This document shows positions 26,092 through 35,379 of a stretch of 64,000 nt of DNA, piece after piece. Source of the DNA: Anaerolineae bacterium (GTDB taxonomy: Bacteria > Chloroflexota > Anaerolineae > Aggregatilineales > J027). Every line of letters begins with the position of its first letter. Position 1 is the first letter of the stretch. The notes below the pieces were generated by a model. It did not search any database, was not told the DNA's origin, and saw nothing but the letters and a program-made list of their open reading frames with translations. Location of the stretch: contig WBUL01000014.1 of assembly GCA_008933735.1 (NCBI GenBank), positions 1 to 64,000 on the forward strand, written 5' to 3'. A program made the translations under genes and the position numbers.

Positions 26092-26699
26092 TATGCCATC
26101 TCAGCCTGTAAGGGATAAACCCCTTCATTCACACGGTAGTAGCTGTGTCCCGCACAAGCGCGGCACAACGTTAAACCTTCATGGACAACCTCGCGCTCAT
26201 TAAGGATTTCTTCGCCACAAACATTGCAGTTGACCCGTATTCCGGGACGACTTATGAGCGCCTGCATAGACACTGTTAGTGTCACGGTTTGAACATCGAA
26301 CAAATCCTCAAGCGGCATCACCTGATAAGCCTCTAGCTGGCGGTGCCAACGACTGCGAGCTTCTGGTACATAGACTGCCGCTTGCTGGCGCGAATCCAAC
26401 GAGGGGCGAATACGCACGACCTGCTCTGTCTGTGTATCTACAAAAGTCGCTGCCACCTTGCCGAAATCCATCAACCGCAGCGTCCGATGCCCCAACGTAC
26501 AGCCTGTCGCAGCCGAAATCCCATCAGCGAAGCAGCCATCCGTTTCGACGAAGGTATGCAGCCGCTTGTCCTTCTGCTGATAGGGCACATGCAGCAGATC
26601 AGCCGCATACATGCCCATCCGTACCCCCAACACCTGGCGCGGGCAAAGATGGTCATGCTGGGCAATCGAGATTTGTAAAAGCCGTTCAAGCTCGGACAT
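26091..26699 (-). CDS. FmdE-family protein with C-terminal zinc finger
   Basis: 202 residues. The N-terminal FmdE domain reads HDHLCPRQVLGVRMGMYAAD and ETDGCFADGISAATGCTLGH. A C4 zinc finger (CNVCGEEILNEREVVHEG ... CRAC) closes the protein. FmdE was first seen in formylmethanofuran dehydrogenase operons of methanogens; in bacteria the family accompanies molybdenum or tungsten enzymes, and a role in metal/cofactor handling is suspected but unproven. Here it is tightly coupled between tatA (1 nt) and moaA (1-nt overlap). It is soluble and probably supports maturation of the TtrA-like enzyme. Confidence 0.85.
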   Translation of the reverse strand: MSELERLLQISIAQHDHLCPRQVLGVRMGMYAADLLHVPYQQKDKRLHTFVETDGCFADGISAATGCTLGHRTLRLMDFGKVAATFVDTQTEQVVRIRPSLDSRQQAAVYVPEARSRWHRQLEAYQVMPLEDLFDVQTVTLTVSMQALISRPGIRVNCNVCGEEILNEREVVHEGLTLCRACAGHSYYRVNEGVYPLQAEMA

Positions 26700-26700
26700 C

Positions 26701-26850
26701 TTACTTTTCTCCCTCGCCTTTTAGACTTTGCCGAAATTCATGAATACCTTGTCCGAATTCTTTTCCAAGACGACTGATGCGCCCCACGCCAAAAAGTAAA
26801 ATGATGACCGTCAAAATCAAAATCAGTTCGGGTGTACCGAGGGCAGGCAT
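26701..26850 (-). CDS. tatA: TatA-type twin-arginine translocase subunit (too short for the ORF track)
   Basis: 49 residues: MPALGTPELILILTVIILLF, then GVGRISRLGKEFGQGIHEFR and a charged tail ending GEGEK. One short N-terminal helix, the FG-type hinge and an amphipathic helix are the TatA hallmarks. AGGAGAT lies 6 nt before the ATG. It sits between the molybdoenzyme, whose Tat signal is SRRDFLKA, and the FmdE-family gene (1-nt gap), so a dedicated Tat pore subunit for this enzyme is likely. Confidence 0.9.
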   Translation of the reverse strand: MPALGTPELILILTVIILLFGVGRISRLGKEFGQGIHEFRQSLKGEGEK

Positions 26851-26871
26851 GACTTAATCTCCTAACGTCAA

Positions 26872-26900
26872 GAGGTGGTGCTGATGACCAGCACCACCTC
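26872..26900 (-). promoter_or_regulatory. Strong hairpin between the molybdoenzyme gene and tatA
   Basis: GAGGTGGTGCTG and CAGCACCACCTC form a perfect 12-bp stem with a 5-nt loop, without a T-run on the transcribed strand. Probably an mRNA-processing or stability element that lets the large catalytic subunit be made in excess over the maturation genes downstream. Confidence 0.7.
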
Positions 26901-26912
26901 ACTCACATCCAT

Positions 26913-29900
26913 TTAGACCTTTTCGAGCTTAACCTGTGTGTCATAAAACACCGCACTGCCACCCACTGGATCAACCAGGGTGGTATTTTGGAGGTAGGGA
27001 TCAATCCGCATGGCTGCATTACCATGAATACCCTTCACGCGGCGTTCATCCCCTTTAATGGTCTTGCCATTAATTTCAAAGTCCACGCCACCATACGACC
27101 AGTGACCAAAGCCCAGCGCAAAGGCAATGACACCGGGACGAATACCCTGAGTGGTCTTGACCTTGCCAATCATGGCTTTGGTTCTGCCATTCAGCAAATC
27201 CCATTCACCATCAGGATTGGTGGGGGAAATGATGCGAACTTCGTCACCATCTTCTAAATCGCGGGCTTTCGCATCCTCTTTGTGCATGAGGACAAAGTTT
27301 TCAGGCAGAACTGCCAGCAGCCAGTAATTGGAAGCGGTGCGGCTCTTGGTCTGGGCAATTTCGCGGTAGGTGATGAGGCGCAGGTCAAAGCCATCCGCTT
27401 CATCGGCCAGTGGATTCCCTTGCACATCAAAGGGACCCGGCAAATACCTGGCATAGCCTGCCAGATGTTCGCCTGTCATCGCACTCTTGGTGTCATAGGT
27501 CTTTTCCTGGTAGAGATTGACCATCGTGCCAAAGGGATTACCCGCCAGTTCCAGATCAAGCGAGAAGTAGTTTTCGCTGGCTTCGGGTAGTTCACCCTGC
27601 TTGTACCCTTTAGAAAAGGCCTGGAAGCGTCCGCCGCGATTAAGGACATACACCACTTTCTTCCATAGGTCCCCGGTGATGGCTTCCCAGCGCTGGGCAT
27701 CAAAAACGCTGGCAGGTAGATGTTGGCGGGCTGCCATGAAGATTTCCATTTCCACATCGTCAGCATCTGGCACGGCATCTGAGCCATCTTCCTTTTCACC
27801 AAAAGCCAGATTTGCCATCATCTTGAGGTACAGGTCATCAGGGTGATTAAAGTCGCCATAATCCCCAAATCCACCTGTACCGAAACCGGGCAGTTCCATC
27901 TTTTCCGCCACTGCCAGCAGCACCGCTTCCAGCGACATCGGCGTTGGTTGACCAAACACGGTTACTTCTGGCACTAAAGGCGCAATCGCAGGGTTGCGTA
28001 CAGGTTGAATTTTCTGCGGCACACTCGGATGGCTGCCATGAAATTCCCAACGTTCAAGGTACATAGTGTCAGGGAAGATGTAATCCGCATACATGCTGGT
28101 TTCCCCAATGAAGGGATCAATGGCGATAAACAGCGGCAGTTTTTGCGGGTCTGCCAGGATGGGAATATTGGTGTTCCCGGCGGGCAGGGAGTAGACTGGC
28201 GACCCCATATAGAGCATCAATGCCTTGATGGGGTAGGGATAAGCATCCCCAATGGAGGGAACAATTTCCTGATAGATGTCGCTGGAGAGGGGATACCAGT
28301 TGCGTTTGGCAGGGTATCCATCCCGTGCAAACAGCGTGCTTTTTTCGTATTTTTCGTTATGGCGAATAATACTTGTCCCGAAGGGAGCCATCTTGCCATT
28401 GGCTTTACTGATGTCGTAGGGCTGTCCTTTCTTGCTGCCATTCGCTGAATAAGTCGAGGCTTTAATCAACCCACCTGCATGATCATAGTTGCCAATGAGC
28501 GCATTGAGGGTATACCAGGCGTAAACATTATAGAAACCGTTGGTGTGTTGGCTCACACCGCGATGAATATCGGCAACCGCCCGTTTGCCATGACTGGTAA
28601 ATTCAGCAGCGATTTCCTCAAGGTCGTGGGCATTCACACCACAGATTTCCGCCCATTCTTCCAAAGTATGTTCGTGGGCAGAATCGGCGATGATTTGCAG
28701 CCCTGACTTGACCGTGAAATCCCCCAGTTTAACGTTGTCTACCAACAAGTCACCGCGTACAGCCGCTTCAGGGTCAGTCGCATACGGATCAACCGCTACA
28801 GGTTCACCATCAACCAGAGCAACGAAGTAATCAAATTCATAGGTCTTTTCGGGATCAGTCGAGAGGGGTCGTTCCTCTTTTTCCTTCAAGCCAATCTCAC
28901 TGGCACGTAGGAATTTGCCTGGCTTGCCATCTTCATCCAGCTTGACCAGCCAGGTCGCTTCTGTCCAGGTCGGTTCAGCAATCGCTGTGGCCGCCGCTTT
29001 GTTGGCAGCCGAGAGGTAGAGACTGTCATAACGCCCGTTATCAATCACCCAACCGATCAGGGCTAACGCCAATGCCCCCTCTGTCCCTGGTTTGGCAGGC
29101 ACCCACTTCCAGGCTTTGGCAGCCGTCTTGGATAAACGTGGATCAACCACAGCATATTTCATGCCATTGTAAACAGCGTTGGTGGTAATGCGTGGAGTAC
29201 GCAGGGGCGGACCATAATTCCCCTCAAACGGAGATGCGCCCACAAAAATGACAAACTCGCTGTTGCCAACATCACCCTGCCAGTAGAACTTGACACCCCC
29301 CGTCCACTTGCCATCAGTGAACTGCTCTGACATCGCTTTGCCAGTAAAATACAGGCTGCCCTGACAGACGGTGGTGTGTCCATGCGCGTTAGTAGTGCCA
29401 TAGGCTCCCAAAAAGCGGCTGATGATGTCTTTACGGGCATCTTTTAAGCGTCCCCACGCAAAGACAAATTGGTTATTCTTGGGTCCTAAATCGGGATAAT
29501 CAGGATCAATCATCTTATCAAGGTGATCGGCAAAGGTCGTCTTGAATTCTTCGATTAGAGCCAGCTTTGCCTCTGCATCCTTTTCATCCTGTATTTTCTT
29601 GACGGCATCTGCCATTTGTTTGGCAATACCAGCATCAGTCAGCGCATAAGACTCACGCAAGCCAGGAACGGGACCCTCTCCAAACAGATCGCCACCTTCC
29701 ACGATTTCGGTGATTGCCTGCTCAAAGGAGATGGTTTCCCATTTGTTTTCGCCGCGTTTCGTGCCAGGCTTACGTTTGAGGACGCTCACCAAACGATAGG
29801 GATCATAAACACTTTGTAGGCCTGCCTGCCCTTTGGGGCAAATTGCGCCTTCAACGGTGCCAACCTCAGCCGCAGGCGTATCATAGGCAAGATGAGGGTA

Positions 29901-30203
29901 CATATTCATGGGATGAAAGGGGCTGCCATCAATTTTGGCAGCCACGCCATTCAGCAGTTTCACCTTGATGCCACAGCCGGTATTGCACTGCAAGCAGGAG
30001 GTGAAAATATGGTTATGGGGGTCTGCCAGTGGATAGACGAATTCGCCTTCAGCCAAGGCTTCTCGCGCCTGGATAAGTCGGCTAAAGATAGGCAGACTGC
30101 CTAGAAACGCGGCGGCTCCACCCACAATGGCACTCGCTTTGAGAAAGTCGCGCCGTGAGAGATCGCAGCTATCAGGTTGAGTTACTTCAAGTTTATCGCT
30201 CAT
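26913..30203 (-). CDS. ttrA: Tat-exported molybdopterin oxidoreductase, TtrA/PsrA group
   Basis: Start set at ATG 30203 (AGGA 9 nt upstream, overlapping the NrfD stop by 11 nt), giving 1096 residues. Order: Tat signal with [20 protein letters not shown]; [4Fe-4S] site [12 protein letters not shown]...AICPKGQ; Mo-bisMGD domains with the candidate Mo-ligand Cys in [11 protein letters not shown] and [21 protein letters not shown]-terminal molybdopterin-binding domain. Size, the FeS and NrfD partners and the TtrSR-like sensor genes point to a tetrathionate-reductase-like enzyme. Polysulfide, thiosulfate, arsenate or another acceptor cannot be excluded by eye. It acts outside the membrane, receiving electrons from the quinol pool through the NrfD and FeS subunits. 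Confidence 0.75.
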   Translation of the reverse strand: MSDKLEVTQPDSCDLSRRDFLKASAIVGGAAAFLGSLPIFSRLIQAREALAEGEFVYPLADPHNHIFTSCLQCNTGCGIKVKLLNGVAAKIDGSPFHPMNMYPHLAYDTPAAEVGTVEGAICPKGQAGLQSVYDPYRLVSVLKRKPGTKRGENKWETISFEQAITEIVEGGDLFGEGPVPGLRESYALTDAGIAKQMADAVKKIQDEKDAEAKLALIEEFKTTFADHLDKMIDPDYPDLGPKNNQFVFAWGRLKDARKDIISRFLGAYGTTNAHGHTTVCQGSLYFTGKAMSEQFTDGKWTGGVKFYWQGDVGNSEFVIFVGASPFEGNYGPPLRTPRITTNAVYNGMKYAVVDPRLSKTAAKAWKWVPAKPGTEGALALALIGWVIDNGRYDSLYLSAANKAAATAIAEPTWTEATWLVKLDEDGKPGKFLRASEIGLKEKEERPLSTDPEKTYEFDYFVALVDGEPVAVDPYATDPEAAVRGDLLVDNVKLGDFTVKSGLQIIADSAHEHTLEEWAEICGVNAHDLEEIAAEFTSHGKRAVADIHRGVSQHTNGFYNVYAWYTLNALIGNYDHAGGLIKASTYSANGSKKGQPYDISKANGKMAPFGTSIIRHNEKYEKSTLFARDGYPAKRNWYPLSSDIYQEIVPSIGDAYPYPIKALMLYMGSPVYSLPAGNTNIPILADPQKLPLFIAIDPFIGETSMYADYIFPDTMYLERWEFHGSHPSVPQKIQPVRNPAIAPLVPEVTVFGQPTPMSLEAVLLAVAEKMELPGFGTGGFGDYGDFNHPDDLYLKMMANLAFGEKEDGSDAVPDADDVEMEIFMAARQHLPASVFDAQRWEAITGDLWKKVVYVLNRGGRFQAFSKGYKQGELPEASENYFSLDLELAGNPFGTMVNLYQEKTYDTKSAMTGEHLAGYARYLPGPFDVQGNPLADEADGFDLRLITYREIAQTKSRTASNYWLLAVLPENFVLMHKEDAKARDLEDGDEVRIISPTNPDGEWDLLNGRTKAMIGKVKTTQGIRPGVIAFALGFGHWSYGGVDFEINGKTIKGDERRVKGIHGNAAMRIDPYLQNTTLVDPVGGSAVFYDTQVKLEKV

Positions 30204-31341
30204 GAGATAAGTCCTGTACTTTCTTGAAAAACGGCAGGCGGTCAAGCCCAATCAGGAATGCCAGCGTCGCCAGCCCCATAATTCCAACTGTGACTGACCA
30301 CTCCATTAGGCTGGGGAAGTATTCAAACGACAGATGCGGACCGCTAAAAGCAGTGGCTAAACCTTCCAGTTCGGGAATGGTCAAGGCTGGAAAGACAATA
30401 TTGGCTCGTGCTGCGGCGAAACCGACCAATACCAGCAGCCCCATGACACCTGCCCACAATCTCTGTCGGGAGAGATTTGGGATTGCCAGCACGATGACAG
30501 GAAGCACTGTGCCGAGAATGATCTGAATAATCCAGAACGCCCACCAATACTGACCAAACAACACTTCGTTGATAGCATCCACGTTTTGGGGCACCCCACT
30601 GTAGAGGGACATGGAGAAGTCTGCCCACAAGATATAGGTTTTCACAATCAGCATGACGATGACCGTGATACCCAACACCCGCAACTGCTGTCCTAGACGG
30701 GGATCATCCTCTGGCCCAAAGAAAGCGAGGATCACCAGCAGCAGGGCAAAACCTGTCGCGGCAGAGAAAATCGGAAATTGGGCAGGTAATAACCCAACAT
30801 GCCATACCAAACGACTGGCATTGACCCCCAACAGCGCACCCACACCGCCACTAACAAAAATCGCCATGATAAAACCAACAACCATCAGTAATTTGAGCGC
30901 GAGCGGTGGTTTTTCCGGTGAACGGAAAACCATCCACAAGGTTAACAAAATCACCATACCAAAGATGGTGTAACCCCACACCATTTGGGCAAGGAGTGAG
31001 CTGAAGTTGGGGTTGAGGTAAACTTTCCAGATGCGTTCCATATGCCCCAGGTCAAATCCGATGGACATCAGGGCAGCGGGCAGTGTAACCATTGCACCCC
31101 ACAACGCATATTTACCAACCCCTTTGAAAAGCGGAATTTCAAACAAATAATCCAAGGTCGCCACCATATATGAACCACTGGCTACCCCAGCGAAGAATAA
31201 ATACATCGCCACCCACAGCCCCCAGGTTACAAAGGAGCCATAATTAACCTCACGTTCCCCAATAAAAAGTCGGCTGTAAAATCCATACAAGCCGAGAACC
31301 ACTGCGAGAACGCTTAAACCATAAATCGCTTTTTTGGTCAT
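30193..31341 (-). CDS. ttrC: NrfD/PsrC/TtrC-type quinol-oxidising membrane subunit
   Basis: Start at ATG 31341 ([14 protein letters not shown]), which has AAAGGA 8 nt upstream; the ORF-track ATG at 31350 lies inside that site. About nine to ten membrane helices, e.g. [20 protein letters not shown] and [20 protein letters not shown]. Belongs to the NrfD/PsrC family, which links the membrane quinone pool to the exported FeS and molybdopterin subunits. 15 nt separate it from the FeS gene and it overlaps the catalytic subunit gene by 11 nt, so all three are coupled. Confidence 0.9.
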   Translation of the reverse strand: MTKKAIYGLSVLAVVLGLYGFYSRLFIGEREVNYGSFVTWGLWVAMYLFFAGVASGSYMVATLDYLFEIPLFKGVGKYALWGAMVTLPAALMSIGFDLGHMERIWKVYLNPNFSSLLAQMVWGYTIFGMVILLTLWMVFRSPEKPPLALKLLMVVGFIMAIFVSGGVGALLGVNASRLVWHVGLLPAQFPIFSAATGFALLLVILAFFGPEDDPRLGQQLRVLGITVIVMLIVKTYILWADFSMSLYSGVPQNVDAINEVLFGQYWWAFWIIQIILGTVLPVIVLAIPNLSRQRLWAGVMGLLVLVGFAAARANIVFPALTIPELEGLATAFSGPHLSFEYFPSLMEWSVTVGIMGLATLAFLIGLDRLPFFKKVQDLSHER

Positions 31342-31355
31342 GATCAGCATCCTTT

Positions 31356-32270
31356 CTAAACCAGGTAGTACACACGCGGTTCTGTGCCAAGTTCTTCCTT
31401 CAGCCGAATCACATTGGGTTTGGCACTCATCTCGGCAACCAGACTATGGGGATCGTTGGCATCGCCAAACAGGGTGGCACGACCAATACAGGTGGTGACA
31501 CAGGCAGGCAGCTCACCAACACGGACGCGGTGTAAGCAAAAATGACATTTACGGGCATTGCCAATCGGTGAGGAATGACCTTTACGTGAACGGGCTTCGC
31601 CATATTCAAAGTTTGAGGCGCGTTCATAGGCTTCTGCGGTGTCCATACCTACGATGAGATTGTCAGCAACAGGTAAATCTTCGGTGTAGGTCAGACCAAA
31701 ATCCGAGGTACGCGCACCGTAGGGGCAGGCCGCAATACAGGCACGGCAGCCGATACACTGATCGTAATCCACAACCACCACACCTTCGGCATTAGTGTAG
31801 GTTGCTTCTACGGGACAGACTGGTGTACAGGGTGGATTCTCGCACTGCATACAGGGGCGGGGTGTGAAGCGGCGGGTCACATTGGGATACTCGCCAAATT
31901 CTTCTTCCAGCACTGGGCGGTAAACAACACCTGGGGGCAGTTTGTTTTCTGCAACACAGGCAATCGTACAGGCATGACAGCCTACGCATTTTCGCAGGTC
32001 AATGACCATGATCCAGCGGCGATCTTCGACTGGCTTTTGCAAAGCACGCAGCAGCTCAATCCGCATCCGTTCCAGAACATCCATCTGAGTCGGATCGTTA
32101 TTGACTGCTTGCAGTGCCGCTATCTGGGCTTCATAGCTGGCTAAAGCTGTTTCTGGATGGGCTTCTAATTCATCCAATGCTGCCAACGCCACTGCCGCAC
32201 CCGTCAAGCCCGCAGCCCCACGTAAAAAATTACGCCGGGTCACCTCTTTTACTTCGGCTGAAGTGTTCAT
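31356..32270 (-). CDS. ttrB: Tat-exported 4x[4Fe-4S] electron-transfer subunit (TtrB/PsrB/DmsB type)
   Basis: 304 residues. Tat signal [20 protein letters not shown] at 11-30, then four ferredoxin-like clusters: [35 protein letters not shown] and CHFCLHRV...CVTTC. It shuttles electrons between the NrfD-type membrane subunit and the molybdoenzyme. First gene of the operon (AAAAAAGGAACTG before the ATG). The 126-bp upstream region carries an 11-bp-spaced direct repeat and ends at the response-regulator gene, consistent with regulated expression. Confidence 0.93.
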   Translation of the reverse strand: MNTSAEVKEVTRRNFLRGAAGLTGAAVALAALDELEAHPETALASYEAQIAALQAVNNDPTQMDVLERMRIELLRALQKPVEDRRWIMVIDLRKCVGCHACTIACVAENKLPPGVVYRPVLEEEFGEYPNVTRRFTPRPCMQCENPPCTPVCPVEATYTNAEGVVVVDYDQCIGCRACIAACPYGARTSDFGLTYTEDLPVADNLIVGMDTAEAYERASNFEYGEARSRKGHSSPIGNARKCHFCLHRVRVGELPACVTTCIGRATLFGDANDPHSLVAEMSAKPNVIRLKEELGTEPRVYYLV

Positions 32271-32363
32271 AGACAGTTCCTTTTTTAACCGTCATTAAAA
32301 AAAATGATTTATCTCACTATAGTCCGTTGAGAACATGGCTTATAGCGGGAAAAGTCCGCATTT

Positions 32364-32384
32364 TGTGGGGAATATGTGGGGAAT
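32364..32384. promoter_or_regulatory. Direct repeat, candidate response-regulator binding site
   Basis: TGTGGGGAAT occurs twice with an 11-bp period (32364-32373, 32375-32384), one helical turn apart, about 95 nt upstream of the ttrB start. A second structure, GCGG-N7-CCGC, lies at 32345-32359. Same-face tandem half-sites are typical of NarL/LuxR-type regulators. No strong -35 is visible for ttrB, which fits an activator-dependent promoter. Confidence 0.5.
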
Positions 32385-32396
32385 TTCCTGACAGGT

Positions 32397-33053
32397 TCAG
32401 GCTTCTGAGAAGAGGTTGTGTGCCAACACAAACTGCACCAGGGCTGCCCGTGAGCGCAGCCCTAGTTTTTCCATACCGCGGGCGCGGTAGGTTTCAATGG
32501 TTTTTTGGCTCAGGTTAAGTTGTTCGGCGATTTTGGCACTGGTCAGTCCGCGAGCGACTTTGATCAGGACATCGCGTTCGCGTTCACTCAAGAGGTCCCA
32601 AGGATGTTCATTGTTATCGGAAGTTGGCGGAATAATGTCGCTGAGCAGCGCTTTTGTCATGGCAGGATGAACATACACTTCACCCCGCATGACGGCACGG
32701 ATAGCAGATAGCAGCTCACTATCGGCAGCTTTCTTGAGGACATAACCTGATGCCCCATCGCGTAAAGTTTGGCGCAGATAGCTCTCGTCATCGTGCATAG
32801 TTAAAATCAGAATCCGCGCAGCCGGGGCAGCTTTTCGCAGCAGAGGCAACGCTTCCATTCCACCTAAGCCTGCCATTGTCAGGTCAAGGATGATCAGGTT
32901 AGGAGTCAGCTTTTCTGCTAACCTGATCACTTCCAATCCATCACTGGCTTCACCAATCACTTGCATGTCAGGTTGGGTATCTAAAAGCAGACGCAGCCCA
33001 GCTCGCAATACAGTATGGTCATCCGCCAGAATAATCGTGATAGACTGCTCCAT
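32397..33053 (-). CDS. NarL/LuxR-type response regulator (TtrR-like)
   Basis: 218 residues. Receiver with acidic pair in LADDH, phospho-Asp in LIILDLTMAG, Lys in YVLKKAADSE; C-terminal LuxR HTH LLSERERDVLIKVARGLTSA...SQKTIETYRARGMEKLGL. Start overlaps the kinase stop (TAATG). It lies directly upstream of ttrB, oriented the same way, so it most likely controls that operon. In Enterobacteria TtrR is also a LuxR/FixJ-type regulator encoded beside ttrBCA. Confidence 0.92.
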   Translation of the reverse strand: MEQSITIILADDHTVLRAGLRLLLDTQPDMQVIGEASDGLEVIRLAEKLTPNLIILDLTMAGLGGMEALPLLRKAAPAARILILTMHDDESYLRQTLRDGASGYVLKKAADSELLSAIRAVMRGEVYVHPAMTKALLSDIIPPTSDNNEHPWDLLSERERDVLIKVARGLTSAKIAEQLNLSQKTIETYRARGMEKLGLRSRAALVQFVLAHNLFSEA

Positions 33054-34471
33054 TACTCCTCCAACGGAATTTCAATAAATAAACTAGTGCCCATTTCAGG
33101 TGCTGATTCGATTTCCAAGTTGCCTGCCAGAAGTTCAACCCGTTCCCGAATACCGTACAGTCCCAGGTGTCCATTACTTTGGTCAATAGCTTGCAGATCA
33201 AAACCTCTGCCATCATCATCAATAATGGCAATAACCTTATTCTCGCGTCGTTCGACGCAAACGCTGGCGGTTTCAGCCTTGGCATGACGTGAAATGTTGG
33301 TCAGAGCTTCCTGCGTAATTCTATAAAGGGCTGTTTCAATATCCGTTGGCAGGCGTTGTTCTAACCCGTTGATTGCCAGATCAATATTAAAGTTGTAGCG
33401 GCGGCGGCAGTCCGCGATATGCCGTTGTAAGGCTTCGGGCAGCCCCAGATCATCCAAAACACTGGGACGCAGTTGAAATGCCAAGGTATGGACTTCATCT
33501 AAGGTTTTGGCTGCAATACTTCGCAGTTCTTCAGCATGGGTGCGAATCTCCGGGTACTCACAGCTATCGCTGAGCGTCCTCAGACCAATCAATAATGAGG
33601 TGAGCGTCTGACTGGTACTGTCATGGAGTTCACGAGCAATCCGTTTGCGTTCTTCTTCCTGCGCGGCGATAACGCCACTCACATACTTGACACGCAGTTG
33701 GTCGCGCTCAGTACGTTCCTTTGCCGCCAGCTCAAGCTGCTCGGTCATAGCATTAAAGGCATCACTTAGGTCGCCAATTTCATCATTTGCCCAGCGAGTC
33801 ACCCGTTGAGTAAAATCACTTTGTCCGACTGCCTGTGCCGCTTGAACTAATTGTAAGATTGGGCGAGTTAGCACCCAGGTTAGTGCTGTTGCTGCCGTAA
33901 CTCCAATCGCTGAAACCAGCAAGGTTGTGAGCAGTAGTTGCCCCGTAATACTGTTGACAGTGCGCCTAACACTTACATCCGAGATACCTATCCGTGCTGT
34001 GCCTGCTTGCCCACCAAAAATAGGGACTGCTGTATCCCATACTTTTCCTTCATCAGTATTCAACAAGCGTGTATGGTGATCTGCACTGGCTAAGACGGTA
34101 TTGGCTTCCAACAATTGAGGGGGAAATCCATCGCCAAAGGTATGATCTAAGATTTCTCCATCTGGGCTGACTACAAACAGGTAACGCACGTTGGCATTGT
34201 TCGTTTGGGTATCATACAGCAGCTCATGTAAAGCGTAAGCATCATTGATAAGAATGAGATCAGTAGAACGTGCTGCCAAGTCATGACCTACTGAAATGGA
34301 CTGATCCTCAAGCTGGGCATACATATTTTGGGCGAGGATAGAACGTACCTGAACGGTGACAGTTGCTCCCAACAACACCACCAACCCCAATACAATGCCC
34401 ATGATTTTGATACGAATATTGACTGCACTAATGATAATCCACAGGCGATTGAGGGTGTATCGAACTGTCAT
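33053..34471 (-). CDS. Membrane histidine kinase, HisKA_3 class (kinase half of a TtrS-like sensor)
   Basis: 472 residues. First helix IMGIVLGLVVLLGATVTVQV, a small extracytoplasmic domain (about 45-175) with YLFVVSPDGEILDHTFGD, second helix LLTTLLVSAIGVTAATALTW, HAMP, phospho-His in RIARELHDSTSQTLTS, N-box ALTNISRHAK and G-box IDDDGRGFD. The start overlaps the lipoprotein stop codon by 4 nt (ATGA) and its own stop overlaps the regulator start, so the three are translated as a set. TtrS of Salmonella is a single protein with a PhnD-like sensor fused to a kinase; here the parts are separate. Confidence 0.9.
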   Translation of the reverse strand: MTVRYTLNRLWIIISAVNIRIKIMGIVLGLVVLLGATVTVQVRSILAQNMYAQLEDQSISVGHDLAARSTDLILINDAYALHELLYDTQTNNANVRYLFVVSPDGEILDHTFGDGFPPQLLEANTVLASADHHTRLLNTDEGKVWDTAVPIFGGQAGTARIGISDVSVRRTVNSITGQLLLTTLLVSAIGVTAATALTWVLTRPILQLVQAAQAVGQSDFTQRVTRWANDEIGDLSDAFNAMTEQLELAAKERTERDQLRVKYVSGVIAAQEEERKRIARELHDSTSQTLTSLLIGLRTLSDSCEYPEIRTHAEELRSIAAKTLDEVHTLAFQLRPSVLDDLGLPEALQRHIADCRRRYNFNIDLAINGLEQRLPTDIETALYRITQEALTNISRHAKAETASVCVERRENKVIAIIDDDGRGFDLQAIDQSNGHLGLYGIRERVELLAGNLEIESAPEMGTSLFIEIPLEE

Positions 34472-35379
34472 GGGGTTAAAACTCCAACACCGTGAACAAT
34501 GGCGCGGATGGGATCATAGGCGCCATCCTCAATGGGCACGAATTTTTCAATGCCGAGTGCCGCTAAAGTCTGCTGACCTTCTAAAGTGCTATCCATTTCA
34601 AACAAAATACTTTGTAACGTTGCCCGTAATTGAGGGCGAGTATTCGGGCTAATGACCACTGGGGGAATAGCAAAAGCAGATGATATGGCAATGACTTTCA
34701 CGCGCTCCGTTAGTGCAGGATCACGCTGAAGCGCAAATTCATACACAAGGCTGTCTACCGATGCTCCGTCCGCTAATCCTGCTGCCACTGCACGAATGGC
34801 GTTGTCATGGTTATAAGTGAAAAAAGTACGTGCAAAGAAGGTTTCTGGTGTGCTGCCCAACTCCTGTACTTGATATGTGGGATAAACACGCCCGCTAAAA
34901 GAAGTTGGGTCTGTGAAAGCAAACACTTGTCCCCGCAAATCTGCCATACTTTCAGCAGGGCTATCTATAGGGACTATCAGTAAAGCATGATAAACCGCTT
35001 CTGAATTGACTAGTGGTGCAGCAAGGAGTTCCATGCCAAATTCGTCATGCCCACTAATATATGCGCTGGTACAGACAAAAGCCAAATCCACCTCACCTGC
35101 TTTTAGTAGTTGATTGGTTTCTGCATAAGTCCGCCGTTGAACCAGCTCGACAGGGCGGTTTAATCGTTGGCTCAAATAATCGACTAAGGGTTGGTAACTT
35201 TCGACTGTCCCTTTAGGCGAAATAACGGCTGCGACTGAAATCCGCAAGGGAACAATTTCACTGTCGGCGTAAACGGGCAGGGGTTGGAGGTTGGAGAGAT
35301 TAATAACATTCTTTTCAGTCGTCTGGGTACACCCCACAACGAGAGTTAGCACTAAAACCAATAGGAGTATTTTTTTCAT
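34468..35379 (-). CDS. PhnD/TtrS-type substrate-binding lipoprotein (sensor partner)
   Basis: Start at ATG 35379: MKKILLLVLVLTLVVGCTQT is a perfect lipoprotein signal with lipobox LVVGC. The ORF-track start at 35526 adds 49 residues that are a toxin fossil (see the RHS entry). The mature domain is a PhnD-like binding protein: PLRISVAAVISPKGTVESYQ PLVDYLSQRL, AGEVDLAFVCTSAYISG and GQVFAFTDPTSFSGRVYPT. The same fold forms the sensing part of TtrS. Coupled by a 4-nt overlap to the histidine kinase, with no transporter permease nearby, so signalling rather than uptake is the likely role; ligand possibly tetrathionate or another anion. Confidence 0.82.
   Translation of the reverse strand: MKKILLLVLVLTLVVGCTQTTEKNVINLSNLQPLPVYADSEIVPLRISVAAVISPKGTVESYQPLVDYLSQRLNRPVELVQRRTYAETNQLLKAGEVDLAFVCTSAYISGHDEFGMELLAAPLVNSEAVYHALLIVPIDSPAESMADLRGQVFAFTDPTSFSGRVYPTYQVQELGSTPETFFARTFFTYNHDNAIRAVAAGLADGASVDSLVYEFALQRDPALTERVKVIAISSAFAIPPVVISPNTRPQLRATLQSILFEMDSTLEGQQTLAALGIEKFVPIEDGAYDPIRAIVHGVGVLTP

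Noticed and set aside
26701-26850. Intergenic gap with no gene between ttrA and the FmdE-family gene, as the ORF track implies
   Set aside because: A clear 49-residue TatA with a good ribosome-binding site fills it.
34468-35379. Phosphonate ABC transporter binding protein PhnD
   Set aside because: No permease or ATPase genes adjoin it; it is instead translationally coupled to a kinase and regulator.
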